A stretch of 64,000 nucleotides of DNA from positions 23,198,607 to 23,262,606 of the forward strand of contig NC_026656.2 in assembly GCF_000004075.3 (NCBI RefSeq), written 5' to 3'. The position numbers and the translations under genes were made by a program. This document shows positions 11,040 through 23,294 of this stretch, piece by piece. Position 1 is the stretch's first letter. The number at the start of each line of letters is the position of its first letter. Source of the stretch: Cucumis sativus. Taxonomy: Eukaryota > Streptophyta > Magnoliopsida > Cucurbitales > Cucurbitaceae. The notes under the pieces were generated by a model. It was not told where the DNA came from and ran no database searches. It saw only the letters and a list, made by a program, of their open reading frames with translations.

Positions 11040-14000
11040 GGGCGGAGGACTTTTTTTCCCCTTAATTTGTTCTCTTGAGGTTGTGAAATGGGATTTTTAT
11101 TGTGGTGAAAATTGGGTTTGTTTACAGCTGGGTTTGATGTTTCTTTTGAATCATGTATGTGTTAAAGTGTGGATTAAGTTTGTAATTTTTTTCCAAAAGT
11201 TCACAAGAAAGAGATGTACGCTTTGGAGAAAATAGATGGGGTATTTTTAGATCTTATTAATTACACAAATAGAATGTGAATTAATTTTGAAAAAGTTATT
11301 AATACAAAACTAAGAGTTATTTGATAATTGTATAAGATAAAAAATTGAAAATGGTAAGAATTATTAGACATCTTTGCCAACATAAATACAAATGACACAA
11401 ATTATGTACCATGAACCCAAAGATTAAAGGTTCAAATAACTTAACAAAAAAAAAAAATATTTGAAAGTTACGATATAGAGTAGAGAGAGATTCACACGTA
11501 AGAAAGAGAAACAAGTAAATTGATATTTGGGTTTAAAAAGTTTTGCCTAGTTGGTGGGAAAAGACCAGCGCAAGCTAATCAATGGAAACAATCAATTATA
11601 CGCTAACATTAATTTGTTTAATGTATCAACATTGAGGTGAAGCAATTGGGTGCAAGATTCAACTTCTCTTCTCTCAAGTTAATCATTTTTCTTTCGGTGC
11701 TTTTACCCATTTGGGTGCAAGATTAATTTGTTTAATGTATCAACATTGAGGTGAAGCAATTGGGCTTCGTGAATTTAAAGTAAAAATGGTAGATAACTGT
11801 AATTAATCAGGGCTTCAACCTAATGTTCTCATAGGTAGCTGAATTATAGAATAATTAAAACCTCGGTTTCTTTACCATATGATGTTCCCTTATTCCTAAA
11901 GTGACATGACCCTCATATTCCAATATTCTCGATCTCATATCCCTTTGTAACATCGCTTACACTCTGGCCTTCAAATTAGCAATAGATCAACTCTAATAGA
12001 CCACTTTAAGTGGTCAATATTATTTACCAATGCTTCCATTAATTTAAACTTAGAGAATGCATGCAACAAGTGGTGTGACTACAACATTAAACCCTAGAGA
12101 AATATTGATCATGATAGATGACAAAATAAACTTCTTTTTATGGAATCGAACACAATTTGCTACAGTGTAGTTCAATTGAATAGATGAAAAAGGAATTAAA
12201 ACTAAAATAAAAGTAATTGAAAAGGAATAAATAGAAAAATTCTATTGGAAATTACAACACCAAAAACTTGGGATAAGTTCATAAGTTCCAAGTCTTTTCC
12301 TAGGATGATTCCTCCTTTTTGAAGGTGTAATTATTGTTCCTCAACACATTTGTGGGAAGATAGAGATCCTTGAGCCACTATCCCTCAAAGGAACTTCCGT
12401 TCTCTACTGACTTGAAACTTTCAGAAAAAACTCAAAAAGCTGCTGGAAAAGTGACAAAATCTGTAGAGGTGGTGGCATGCAATTGACAATGGGGGAGTTG
12501 ATGCCAAGAAATGAAAGGCTTTCACCCCTTTTACTTTTACAAGCTCTAAAGTGGTTGGGGAAACAAGATTTAACTTTCTAAATGAAAATCGAAGCTCCTC
12601 CACTAATTAGAAGTTTAGAACACAAAATTTGTAACTATTTGGTTACTAGTTCAAATTTAGAAATTTAGGACTAAATGATGCAAGTACATCAGTTATGTTG
12701 CGACCATATCAAATGAAAAATCTGCAAAACAACCTAAAACCTACCAAAGTTCACTAGATTAGTTCCAAAATAGCAATTCATAGTTTTTAACCATAATAAT
12801 CGCCAATGACTTGGTTTAACAGATTTTAACCAAAACGAATGCACGAATCCATTTTTCATAGTAAAAATTCACAAACTAATAGCTTAAAAACATGCATGTC
12901 ATTGCATGAATCATCAAGCTCCCATTGGCTCCTCCGTTGTGCTCTCTCAAACATTTGGTTTTATATGATATATGCCCTATTGGCTACTATCATGTAATAG
13001 TTTATAACCCAATATATATGACACTGAATTATATAATTTTACCATTAGACACTTATATACAACATAAACATATATATATATGCATGGAAGTTAGTAATAA
13101 AAGTAAATTTATTTCATATAGGATTATTTTTAAATATAGCAAAATGTCATAGTCAATCTATCTACAATGAATCGCTATACTACTATTTTTGTTTATTTGC
13201 ATCATGATAAATATAAATAGTAGTCTTTGTGATTTATTGTGATCTATCACAAATAGACTGTGATATTTTATTATATATTTATAAAATGTTTTAAGAATTT
13301 TAGTCATTTAATTCAAATAAGTTTCCTTCCATATATGACATTACATATAATAAATAAATGAATATATATATATACATACATATATATGATGAGACAAACA
13401 GCAAACCAACTGAAGGATCACATTTGATGAAACCAAATAATCATACAACAAAAGGTAGGGGAAATAAAGTAGAAGGAGGCTCCTCCAAAGCATTTGGAGC
13501 CAAAGAGTGGGCCAAAACATTATTCCACCTACGAACCTGGCAAAAAAAAGACATCGTCCAAGACATGCATGTTAACCCAATGTTATAATTTATGCACTAA
13601 ATCATAGAACAATGCAAAAGAGAACGCACAATCCAAAATACACACAAAGCAATAAAAGAGCTAACACGACGATATATAGTGGGTCGACCAATTTGGTCTA
13701 CATCCACTTTGAGAACCATCTTGGAGGAATTTTATTAAGAGCAAAATCACGATACAATTACAGAGTTCAACACAATTAGCAATTTGTAATTAACCACAAC
13801 AAACCCAATTATATCGTCAACCAAACGCCAAGAGAAACTGAGAGACCCACGTTGAACTGATGCCGATACCCACGCTGAACTGATGTCGAGACCCAAATCC
13901 GTTGATACAAACAATGCTAAAACTGATCAGTCGAGACCTAAATAAGAAACGGACCCTTTGAAACCCAACGCTGAAACACCTATCGAAAATCAACGGTTGT

Positions 14001-14190
14001 ACCCCAAAAAATAGTCTAACCCGACGTTGACATGCCAAAAAACTACAGCCTTATCGGATGTCGTTCACCGTCAACATCGTCGTCAACTGAGTTCGCACCG
14101 ATCGAAGCTCACCGTCGAACTTACTTCTCTCTCTCTCTTTTACTGAGTTTGTCGGTTGCCTCTCTCTTTTTTTCTCTTTTTTCTTTCACT
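11040..14190. other. Intergenic region, no supported gene
   Basis: The sequence upstream of the dirigent gene (11040-11320) should contain its promoter, but I see no confident TATA box. A 43-bp direct repeat lies at 11608-11764. A 60-aa frame on the minus strand at 12421-12603 (starting MEELRFSF) ends in Ser/Phe-rich low complexity and has no family I can name. (AT)n and ATATAC runs occur at 13000-13090 and 13365-13390. Positions 13810-14150 are GC-richer with repeated ACCCACGTTGAACTGATG-like phrases and may be transposon-derived. Confidence 0.5.
11608..11764. repeat. Local direct duplication, 43-bp repeat spaced by 114 bp
   Basis: A 43-base segment beginning ATTAATTTGTTTAATG and ending GAAGCAATTGGG occurs at 11608-11650 and again at 11722-11764. 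A short phrase TTGGGTGCAAGATT links the two copies, so the whole looks like a tandem duplication of a ~114-bp unit with near-identical ends. I see no coding role. Confidence 0.85.
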
Positions 14191-14210
14191 AATAAAAAAC
14201 CTAAAGAGGA

Positions 14211-14313
14211 ACATGAGCTTAGCTCAACTAGAACCTATATGTTCCTGTGGACAAGAGGTCCCAGGTTCAATTCCCCACTTAGCATTTAATACAATACCTT
14301 TGCAAAAAAAAAA
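14211..14313 (+). mobile_element. tRNA-derived SINE with target-site duplication
   Basis: The head carries a tRNA-like A box (TTAGCTCAACTAG, ~14219) and a good B box (GGTTCAATTCC, ~14265), the two internal RNA polymerase III promoter parts. The body is short and ends in a poly-A tail at 14304-14314. The flanks repeat CCTAAAGAGGA (14200-14210) and CCTAAAGATGA (14315-14325), a target-site duplication with one mismatch. Head, tail and duplication together make this a clear SINE, not a tRNA gene. No cloverleaf acceptor stem pairs up. Confidence 0.75.
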
Positions 14314-14574
14314 ACCTAAAGATGAAGGTGAAGGATTTACAAATTTTCCATTTCGGTAAATTACCACTCTACTCTTTATAAATTTACCATTTTACTAACT
14401 CTTAAATACTTGTCATTTTTATACACCCTAGATCATTCCTTTAACTTACTTTAAGTTCCATTGCGTGTGCTTTGTTGTGTGGATATCCTTCCATAATTTA
14501 GAAAAGTGTGCTTAATAAACCTAGGTTGTGTGAGGCTAGGTTAAGTTAGGTTGTCAAGAGGTTGAGCCTAGAAC

Positions 14575-15073
14575 TAAGGGTGTAAGAATATGGATTGAAC
14601 TCAACAACCCGAACTACCCAATCCATTTGGGTTGGATTGGGTTGGTTTGGGTTAGGGTTAAAATATGGGTTGGGTTGTGTTAAAAAAATTGAATTTTTTT
14701 GGGTTGGGTTGGGTTAGATCTCGGGTTGGAGGGTTGAAAAATTCGGTTCAACCCAACCCAACCTGAATTAATATAATATGTAGATATATTTATGTATATA
14801 TATCATTTAATAAAATAAAACTTAAAAAATTAGGTCTTCCTCTTCTCATTCACCTTCATGCACGGAGTATCATTCACGTCGCATCCCTTCACTCTCTTCT
14901 CACTATTTTGAACTTTACAACCATTAGAAAGTAGAAACCAAAAAAAAAAAAAAAAAAAAAAACAAGACAAACCGATAATCCAACCTAACCCAACTTATAT
15001 TTTATGGGTTGGGTTGGAAACTAAATTCGGGTTATTCGAGAATGTCTCCCAACCCAACCCGATTACACCCCTA
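14575..15073. mobile_element. hAT-like MITE with GGGTTGGGTT subterminal repeats
   Basis: The left end reads TAAGGGTGTAA and the right end TTACACCCCTA, an inverted pair with one mismatch. The 8 bases outside are CCTAGAAC on the left and TCTAGAAG on the right (6 of 8 match), as expected for an hAT-type target-site duplication. Inside each end are many copies of GGGTTGG or its complement CCAACCC. The core has no coding frame and holds an A22 run at 14941-14962. The ~500-bp size and lack of a transposase fit a non-autonomous element. Confidence 0.8.
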
Positions 15074-16014
15074 TCTAGAAGGGAAAATCTTGGTGAACGC
15101 CTAGGTCTTGTGTTGGGTGAGGTGTATGCCGCCATGAAATGGCTATACGAGGTGGTTAAGGGCTAGGTGGTCAAATGGATCTAAGACATGAGACATGCGT
15201 CCAACCAAATCCTTGTGTAGAGTTTAGCTTGCACTTAATAGTAGTTTTATGCAGACATGATATTTGACCTTTTGCGTGGGCGTTGAGATTTACACTCTAA
15301 GTTAACTAAGGCACAAGTTAGGGGGCCAAAATAAGTTTAGGTATGAGCTATGCATTCAATCTTGTAAATTGTAAGTGATAATTGGTTGGCCGAGAGACCT
15401 TGCTTGGATGCATAGTCATGTGATGAGCACGAGTTGAGGGCTAGTTGGGGGCACACATGTATGTGCAACAAAGGCTATGTTGTCATGCGGTGTTTAAGAT
15501 TGAACTAGGTGTTGAGTTGGGAGTTGTCCATCAAATAATTGCAAACAATTGAGTTACTAAGAATAGAAAACTAAGTTAAGTGGTCTGAAAATTAAATGAA
15601 AGAGGAATGTCGAACAAACCATATGCTTTTCAGGTCTATAAATAGAAACTGAAGGAGGAAAACTTCATTTTTTTTAAAGTAAAAATCAAGTTTGAGTGAG
15701 CTCAAAACTTGAAGAAATTTTCAAATTGTGTTGTTTTGGGAGAAATCTAACCAAGATCAAAAGAATTAGACATATTTAGGGACCCACGAGAATTTTAAGA
15801 AATTTTTTGAAAATTTCTCTTATCTTCCGGTTGTGGTAAAGATATTTATTTATACAAGAACTTTACACGCAGAATAAATATTTTAGTTGTAACAACTTTA
15901 ACAGTTTTGTTTAGTTAATTAGGTGGCCTTATTAGATAGCCTTATTTAGTTACATCAAATCCATCCCGTCCGTGAGTTGAATTAATCAGCAAGTTGGAAC
16001 TCATCTGGGATGTG
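15074..16014 (+). repeat. LTR-like sequence beside the gypsy remnant
   Basis: No coding frame is visible. A promoter-like CTATAAATAGAAACTG lies at 15636-15651, followed by a leader of a kind common in plant LTRs. It reads on the plus strand, opposite to the integrase remnant to its right, so it may be a separate LTR fragment and not that element's own LTR. No paired copy was found in the window. Confidence 0.35.
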
Positions 16015-17000
16015 TTAGATCTTCCAGTCTGCTACAATAAAAACAAGGTTGATATATAGGTCGACTGGTAGTTCAATTCTGTAAGCATTATCACCATACA
16101 TTTTTAGTATTTTGCAAGGCCCAAGTTGTCTGTCTTTTAGTTTATTATGCGTCCCTATTGAAAATCTATTTTTCTTCAAATGAATCATCACTAGATCTCC
16201 CTTTTCGAACTTTACTTCCCTTCTTTTCTTGTCTTTATCTTGTTTATAAGATAAACTAGTTTTCTCTAGGTGTTCATGTACATCTTTGTGCAGGCTTTGT
16301 GTTCTCTCGATCATATTTTCTGCTTCGATCTTGATATCTACATGTGATGGTAGATTAGCAAGATCAAAAGTAAGTCTAGGACTTTTGGTGTAGACAATTT
16401 CAAAGGGACATCTCCCGGTTGATATGTTTTTCATATTGTTGAATGCAAATTCAGCTTGAGCTAATGCTAGATCCGACTATTTAGGTTTTGATCCACTTAG
16501 GAAATGGATTAGATTTCCCAAAGTTCTGTTAGTGACTTTTGTTTGGCCGTCTGTTTGTGGATGGGCTGTAATGCTGAATTTGAGTGTAGTATCTAGTTTT
16601 TTCCATAGGGTGCGCCAAAAGTGGCTTAAGAATTTCACATTACTGTCTGGTACAATAGATTTAGGTATGTCATGTAGTCAAATTATCTCCCCAAATAAGA
16701 GATTAGCGATATAGACTGCATCATTAGTCTTCTTGCAGGGTAGGAAATGGGTCATTTTGTTGAATCTATCAACGACTACCATTACAACATCATGTTGTCT
16801 TTGAGTTTTTGGCAATCCCAAAACAAAGTCTACTGATAAATTCTCTCATATGATTGTAGGGATAGGTAAAGGGTTGTATAATCCAGCATTGGTGCTGGTC
16901 CCTTTAGCTGTTTGGCAAATAGAGTAACATCTCACGAAGTTGTTTGTCTTTTCGTAACTGAAGCCACTAGTATCTAAAAGGGAAGTATTTCAAGTGTTTT
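16015..17000 (-). pseudogene. Ty3/gypsy retrotransposon integrase remnant
   Basis: Minus-strand reading gives the C-terminal half of a gypsy pol polyprotein: part of the zinc-binding region, the integrase core ([12 protein letters not shown] near 16770, then [11 protein letters not shown] near 16630, then HPQTDGQT) and the C-terminal domain in a 139-aa frame at 16015-16434 (KGDLVMIHLKKNRF, LGPCKILK). Stop codons interrupt the frame near 16478, 16679 and 16849. The position where the third acidic catalytic residue is expected (GQT-E-V in related elements) carries Lys. The element is therefore inactive. No reverse transcriptase or matching LTR pair lies beside it. Confidence 0.8.
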
Positions 17001-18144
17001 GTCTTAGTCCTATTTGATGGACTCGTGCATGGTTGTGTTGGATTTGGGGTTGAATTTTTGTTGAAGTTTGTAATACGTTGAAACCTTCTTATAACCTCAC
17101 TATTGTAATTTTTTTCATGGATGTGATTTTTAAATGTTTCCTACGATTAATGTTTAACTTACTTTTTAAGCTTTTCCATACTTTGGTTAAGTAACTCAGT
17201 TCAAGTCAAGTTGGACAATAAGTATCACTAAGAGAGTCAATGCTTGCTAGTTGCACGCCTTCTCCCTCAGCCAAAGAGGGTCTTGCAGAGGTGGTGTGAC
17301 ATTGCACATAAACATTTGTCTCTTCTATGAAAAAAGGAGATTGCAGTCAGATCCATAAAACAAATTGTGATAAACCATATTGTTAATAAGAGTCTATCAC
17401 CTATAAATGATTGTTAGCGATATTGACAACTCTTTATAAATCACGACTAAAATTATTATAAGCAAGACAAGACAAGACGCTAACAACCAGCTCCATCAAC
17501 TAAGGCATACATGCACTAATCTATTAATATGGCAAACCCTTAAATTTCAAGTAGGGGTAAGAAATCTTAACCTAAAGACTTAAATAGTTAAATATACACC
17601 AGACCCAAAATACTAGTACCTACTAAATATATATAACTTAACCTCAACAATTTAAAGTTCTGTACATGATATTTCAAAAGATAAAACACAAACCTGATTC
17701 TAAGATTCTTTGAAATTGGTGTTTTGCTAAAATCAAATGCAATTGAAATCTCCAAGCAAAGAGAACATGAAGAGAACATGTTACATGTTAATCATTCAAC
17801 ACTGGTAAATGACTAAAATTGCCTATCCGCCTGTGAACTTGCAATTATCAAAATCAATTACATTGGATCATATGTCATATACAATGTAATTACATTAAAA
17901 AAAAAAAGTACACATAAACAGCCATGAAAAGTAGTCTAAATGCATTAAGCTTTCACTTTTAACACTTTACCCAGTTTGTAAAAGAACATATTTCCATCAA
18001 TTTCCCAGCTTAACTTCATTTCATTGATACATACCCCAACTAATCAGAGGCACTCTGATTAAGCAAAAAAGCGTAAATGCACCATTTTCTTATGCCTCCG
18101 ACATTATGCGTAAAAGATTTTACGACAACCTGCTTGGTCAGAGA
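17001..18144. other. Intergenic, including 3' flank of the BAP31-like gene
   Basis: I see no gene. The right ~300 bases probably contain the 3' UTR of the minus-strand BAP31-like gene. The left part continues the degraded retrotransposon sequence without readable domains. A short tandem ACAAG repeat (AAGACAAGACAAGACG) occurs near 17465. Confidence 0.5.
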
Positions 18145-20187
18145 TTACGAAGAGGCATGTTCAATTGACTCCAACTGATTCCGAAGATTTTGATTGTCCT
18201 CCAGTAAGCGATCGTACTCGAGCAGGTACTCCTCAGATTGCTTTCTTAAAGCATCTGTCTCAGCTTCTGCATCATTTGCTTCCTTTGTTTTTACCTCAAC
18301 TTCGGATTCCAATTTGGTTATTTTATTCCTCATGGTAGTTGCCTCTTCTCCTAGGGCTTTAAGCTTCTCTGCGCTTGCGTCCTCTGATGCTCGAATTTGC
18401 TTCTTTGCAACCTCCATGGTCTTCCGAAGTAGTCGAAGCTCTCGGATGTAATGATGTAGTCTATCAATCATCAGTGCAAGGAACAACAGAAAACCTGCAG
18501 AACATAAATGTTATATTTGAATCTACATGAACTACTGTAACAAATGAGAATGACCACCAAAATTGCAAGCAAATGGAAAGATCTCGATTAGAAAACAAAG
18601 AAAATCAGATTAGAACACAAAACTCAAGTCCATTGGGTAAGTATTTTGTTTTTTGTCTTCTGTATCTAAAAACTAGGCTTACAAACTCTACCATTGTCTA
18701 TAGTTTTTGTGCTCTATTAACTACATCTTTTACAACATCTAAGCCAACTTTTAAGGCTATTGGCCCTGTTTGGTAATTATTGAGTTTTTGGATTTTGAAA
18801 ACTGCCTATGTTTTCTCAAAATTTCTTATTCATGGTCATGGCTCCCATCTTTCCTACGTAAACATTTATCATTTTTAAAAACAAAAACAAGTTTTTGAAA
18901 ACTACTTTTTTATAAAAAAAAAAAAGACTTCAATTTTGAAAAACATTCTTATAACATAGATGACCAAACATGGAAACCAATGAATGAAAGTGATGATGTT
19001 TATACGCTTAATTTTCAAAATTCAAACACCAAAAACTAAAACCAAATTTACGAAATTTATTCTTTTTATCTCTCCAATTTTCAATTATGGTTTCCATTTT
19101 ACCTTTCTTAAAGAAACACTCCAACTCCTGTCCTAACAAATTATTTGGACGCTACATTTTTAAGTTTCAAAACTTGACCTTACTTTAAAAAATCAAGTAG
19201 GAAGTGGATAACAAAACATGAAAACTTATGAGTTGAATTAGTGTTTACAAGCTTCATTCTTAAGAACAAAAAACCAAATGGTTATCAAATGGGACCTAGA
19301 AAACTTTTGTGAGGTTAGGCGAGACATTTAACTATAACTTTAAGAAAGGTGAAAAACTTATCGACAGCCTAAACATCAAATTCAAGGCTCCATCAATTGA
19401 CATCAATCATTCAGAATGATATTGTTTTCAAATGCTCCCGTATTGATTTTTCCCTCAAAACTATACTCCAGCAAATTTCCAAACACTCTGTCAATGCTCA
19501 AACTGGATTCCATCCCTGTAAGTAAAGAATCAGGATCCATCCGCATTTATAAGCCTTCTTTCTTACTAACCAGGAAACTCCATTTATATGTGAAATTTTA
19601 TGCAATCCAGAAGCGTGCGGACGAAATTGTAGAAGTAAACAACAGCTCAATTTTAGGAAAAGGTGTAATGTCACATCACAATCATCGAATCGAAATAAAT
19701 AAATCGAGTTCCATCGGTTTTAACTAGGTCAGAGACTAAAGTTGATGATTCTAAAGATGCAAGTAAAGTCAATAATTCCGTAAGCAATCAAAACCTTGAA
19801 ATCATACAACAAACACATTCGACCCAAAAAATTAAGAGACAATGGTATGGAGAGAGGGAAGAAGATTCAAAGAAAAAGGAAGTGGAGAAATGATTGAGAA
19901 TTACCCATGAGAGAAGCCTCAAGCAAGTGATTGGACATAAGGACCTGATCGGTGGGATTAACCTCACCAGCCTCAACCATGCGATTATGGATCTTAAGCA
20001 TGCTATAGACACTAGAAAGAAGAACAACGAAGACAGTTCCGGCGATTGTTTGAACAACGATAGGGCCTTTACCGCGCTTAAGACGATCTAAAGTGAAGAT
20101 GACAAGCTTCCTGAGAGGAGTCCGGAAGAGGAGAGTCAAAATCAGAGCCATTTGGGTAGCGATTACGGTGAAGAGAAGCTGAATCAT
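18145..20187 (-). CDS. BAP31-like ER membrane protein (two exons)
   Basis: Exons are 19905-20187 and 18145-18494, with GT-AG borders (ATGG|GTAATT and CTGCAG|GTTTTC). They join in frame to give 210 aa. Residues ~3-20, ~43-62 and ~95-106 are hydrophobic membrane segments. After residue ~115 the chain is a charged coiled coil (EKLKALGEEATTMRNKITKL, SEEYLLEYDRLLEDNQNLRN). The join restores the family phrase SLMGFLLFLALMIDRLHHYI. BAP31 proteins sit in the ER membrane and act as export and quality-control chaperones. The plant function is less clear. The C-terminus ends HASS, so the dilysine KKxx retrieval signal of animal BAP31 is absent. The single intron (~1.4 kb) contains a MITE. Confidence 0.93.
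18762..19296. mobile_element. MITE-like insertion in the BAP31 intron
   Basis: The left end GGCCCTGTTTGGTAAT and the complement of the right end, GGTCCCATTTGATAAC, form an imperfect terminal inverted repeat. The interior has no frame but holds inverted A/T-rich arms with TTTTTGAAAACT and TTCAAAATTC. No target-site duplication is visible. A related AT-rich arm may occur at 56.87-57.13 kb. The element sits wholly inside the intron and leaves both splice sites intact. Confidence 0.5.
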
Positions 20188-21050
20188 GGTGGATGGGAGT
20201 CCTCGTGCAACAGACCGTTCACCGTTTGTTCCAGGCGTTGGCTAATGGCGATGGCGATGGCGTTCGGTAGAACCTTATTCCAGTCTGGATCCAATGATAC
20301 CCTACTCCCCCTTTTCTTTTTACCTTTTACTTTTTACATTTTTCTTCTTTTTCTTTTTTTTTCCTACTTAAGTTTAGGTAAGTTAAGTTAAGTTATACAA
20401 TTAGTTTTTGTGTTTACTTTTCTATACAAAGAGTCGGAAATTTAATGTATAATAGTTATACAAATTTTTGGCTAATGTATATATTTATGTCATAATTGAG
20501 TTTCTATATCTCCTCACTACTCATTCCTTCCTAATATTACTTCTCTTCTCAAATACTACACCAACTTTAACCAAAATATTTAATTCTCACAAATTTTAAA
20601 TTTGCTTTTTTAAATGTTTTTTATCATTCATAATAATATTACAAAAAATTTAATATAATAAATAAGATAATTTTTTTTCAAAATAGCAAATTTTATAAAA
20701 TATTTACAACATATAGCAAATTTTATCACTGACGGTCATTAATATGCTTAGTGATAGAAGATTATCATTGATATAATCCAAAATTAAGTTATAGCTTATA
20801 AATATGTTAATTTATTTTGCTATTTTTAAAAATGTTTCATAATAAAAATTTTAATATATAATATATAAAAACGCATAATCCAAAAAAATTTAGACAAATT
20901 TGTCCCTTTACATTTTAATTAGTGGTGTTTTTAAGAATATAACAAACTTGCAATATAAGAAAATCTTACAATGAAAAATACTAAAAATGTCTTGTAATTA
21001 GTTAACATCAAGTGCCCCTAATATATGAAACGATTGTTTATATTTGACTC
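20188..21050. other. Promoter side of BAP31-like gene, then repeat
   Basis: Positions 20188-20300 should hold the 5' UTR and promoter of the minus-strand BAP31-like gene. Around 20690-20830 there is TATTTACAACATATAGCAAA followed by TATCACTGACGG and TTAGTGATAGAAG. This phrase order also occurs at 43.26-43.40 kb and 46.33-46.45 kb and marks a small dispersed repeat. No gene seen. Confidence 0.5.
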
Positions 21051-21340
21051 TTTTTTCTATCCATTTAGATTTTATCGTTTAAATTTTGTTAGTCATATTT
21101 CAACGATTTAAAAAAAAAAAAAATTAGTACGATCTTTTATATTTGAAAAATGGTTGTATATATTTGGAAAATGATCGTTTAGATTTGGTACACGATCACT
21201 TATATTTGGAACACAGTAGTTTATATTTAATCGTTTAATTTGGCTACCAAAATCTAAACGATTTTTTTAAGATTCTCTGTACACAATCATTTAAATTTGA
21301 CTATTTGTATACAATCGTTTAGACTTGACAACATCATCCT
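21051..21340. repeat. TTTAGATTTGG / CGATC repeat array
   Basis: This is an array of degenerate copies of GATCGTTTAGATTTGGTACA in the opposite orientation to the copy at 1.8-2.4 kb. An A-rich linker (21110-21125) interrupts it. No coding frame. Confidence 0.6.
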
Positions 21341-21629
21341 TATTGTCTAAAAGACTTATTAGAGTGAAAGTTCAAAAATTTTCATAAGGTCTCCAACACA
21401 GAACTGCTCCTAGCTAAGTATACTTAACGTTGGAGTTCTTATGATCGAGTCATAAAAAAGAAAGGTGCACCATGTTTGAATAGGTAGTAACTTTTAATTC
21501 TTTAAGTCTTTCTTAACCTCACTTCCATGTCCTCATTTCATGTCCTAAGGATCCCTTTCATTCAGATGTGTTATCAATTCATTCATGTCCCCCTTATAAA
21601 CTCACGGCGTTACACCCAAGCCCAGCTAA

Positions 21630-22034
21630 AGCCCATGAAAATCCTCTATAAATAGAGACATTTTCATTCATTTTAGGGATATCTGGTTGAAGGAAGAATT
21701 GAAGCTCTAAAGAACTAGAGTTACGAAGAAATGAAGACTCAAACTTCTAAAAGCTCTCAAGACGTGCAAGTTTTTATCAACCTCAAGATTACCGTTTTTT
21801 AAAAGATTGAAGACTTGAAAGATTAAAGCTTTCCTTGAATTTTAGAAGATCGAAGCTCAAATTGACTTGCAACTACAACTTTCTGGAGACTAAAGACCAA
21901 AAAGTTCTAAGTTTTAACCTATATTCGAGAGAAAGCATACAAGAAGTAAATATTAGAGTGTGTATCCACCATATAAATCAATATACAAAGTTTAATTCCA
22001 CGAATTACACTTCTCACAAAATCTCATGTGAACA
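21630..22034 (+). mobile_element. LTR fragment or solo LTR (R/U5 part)
   Basis: The segment starts around CTCTATAAATAGAGACATTT, an LTR-type TATA with leader, and ends AATCTCATGTGAACA. The same leader (complement at 45.44 kb) and the same terminus (complement TGTTCACACGAGATTTCG at 45084) bound the LTR on the minus strand at 45084-45756. No gag, PBS or PPT lies next to it, so it is probably a solo or truncated LTR of that family. The upstream U3 part is diverged, so the left border is uncertain. Confidence 0.55.
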
Positions 22035-23290
22035 ACGTTATTTTGATTTAATTATTTAGTTTATTTTCTATAAGATGAGGACAAAAAATTGTAATTAATA
22101 AAGTTTGAAGTTTTTATTAAGAAGATTGTCCACAAAAGTTACAATTGTTCACAAATTTAATTATGCCACACCAAATTAAAAATAAAAAATAAAAATAGAG
22201 AACCTCCTTATGCAATTGAAATTTTATAGTTGTCACATTTATTATAATGTGTTTGAAATTGTATTTATATATATTATGAAAAACGTTTTCAAAATAACAC
22301 TATTTTGAGAAAATTATTGGAACAAAGTCTGAAAAGGAAACAACATTTCTTTTATTCCACAATTCCAGTAAAATATTATTTTAAACAATATCTTTTTAAT
22401 TTGGTCTTCATTAAATGTAATTCTTATTTACTTTATAAAAACTTTTAGTTTAATTAGTTCCTTAAATATATGTTTTAATATTTTGTAATATTTTGACATC
22501 TTCTATTGCATTGAAAAACTTACGTAGATTTATTGTTAAATATTCAGTGAATTAGTAGAGATTTAGAGAGGAAATGTCATTCAAGATTAAAATGGAAAGA
22601 AAAAAAAAAAGATAAAAGTTCTACAATCATACTTGTTCATCAAAATCATTGTGGTGGTGCATAAATTTATACAAGTGTTCCAATTTTAATATTTTTTTGA
22701 GTACTAAATATGCAATTGTATTGATACAAAAATATAAGTGGTAGTACACTAGTTTAATATAATACAATTTAGAAACTCGAGACTTTTAAGAGTTCGTGAA
22801 AGGGATTAATATTTCAAATTTGAAAATATAGTTAGTGAATTGTTGCTTACAAGAGTTCGGAGATCAAAAGGGCTATTATTACTATTGTGGGGTGGAAAGC
22901 ACGATATCTAGTTTGCTTTTTCTAACATATTTTTAAAGAGATATATAGCTATCAAATTCAAAGTGTTAACAAATATATGCCAATATAAAAGAATTTATGG
23001 GAATAACAACATTTAAATTTAGCTTTGGGTGTCGATTACTGATAATTGAAGTATGAGGTCTATATCACTAATAAGTATATCAACGTAAAGTTTATCATTG
23101 ATATGTCTGGTTATATTTACAATTTCTTTAAAATAGTGTTATATATTTAATTATGGGTTTAGTTGCCTAATTGACAAAAAAGACTAAAATAATAACATGT
23201 AAAAACATAAAATAAAATAATTGCATATATAGCACAAAAATAGTAAAAGACTAAAATATCCATGTCAAACTACTATTTTGGGCGTTTCTT
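22035..23290. other. AT-rich intergenic, no gene seen
   Basis: No coding frame or structural RNA is recognisable. Low-complexity AT sequence dominates. A short repeated phrase AAGAGTTCG occurs at ~22789 and ~22852. Confidence 0.5.
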
Positions 23291-23294
23291 GCCA

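Noticed and set aside
14211-14290. True tRNA gene
   Set aside because: A and B boxes are present, but the acceptor and anticodon stems do not pair, and a poly-A tail with target duplication marks a SINE.
19416-19727. 103-aa open frame inside the BAP31 intron
   Set aside because: It is on the opposite strand, within an intron, lacks a family, and is explained by chance.
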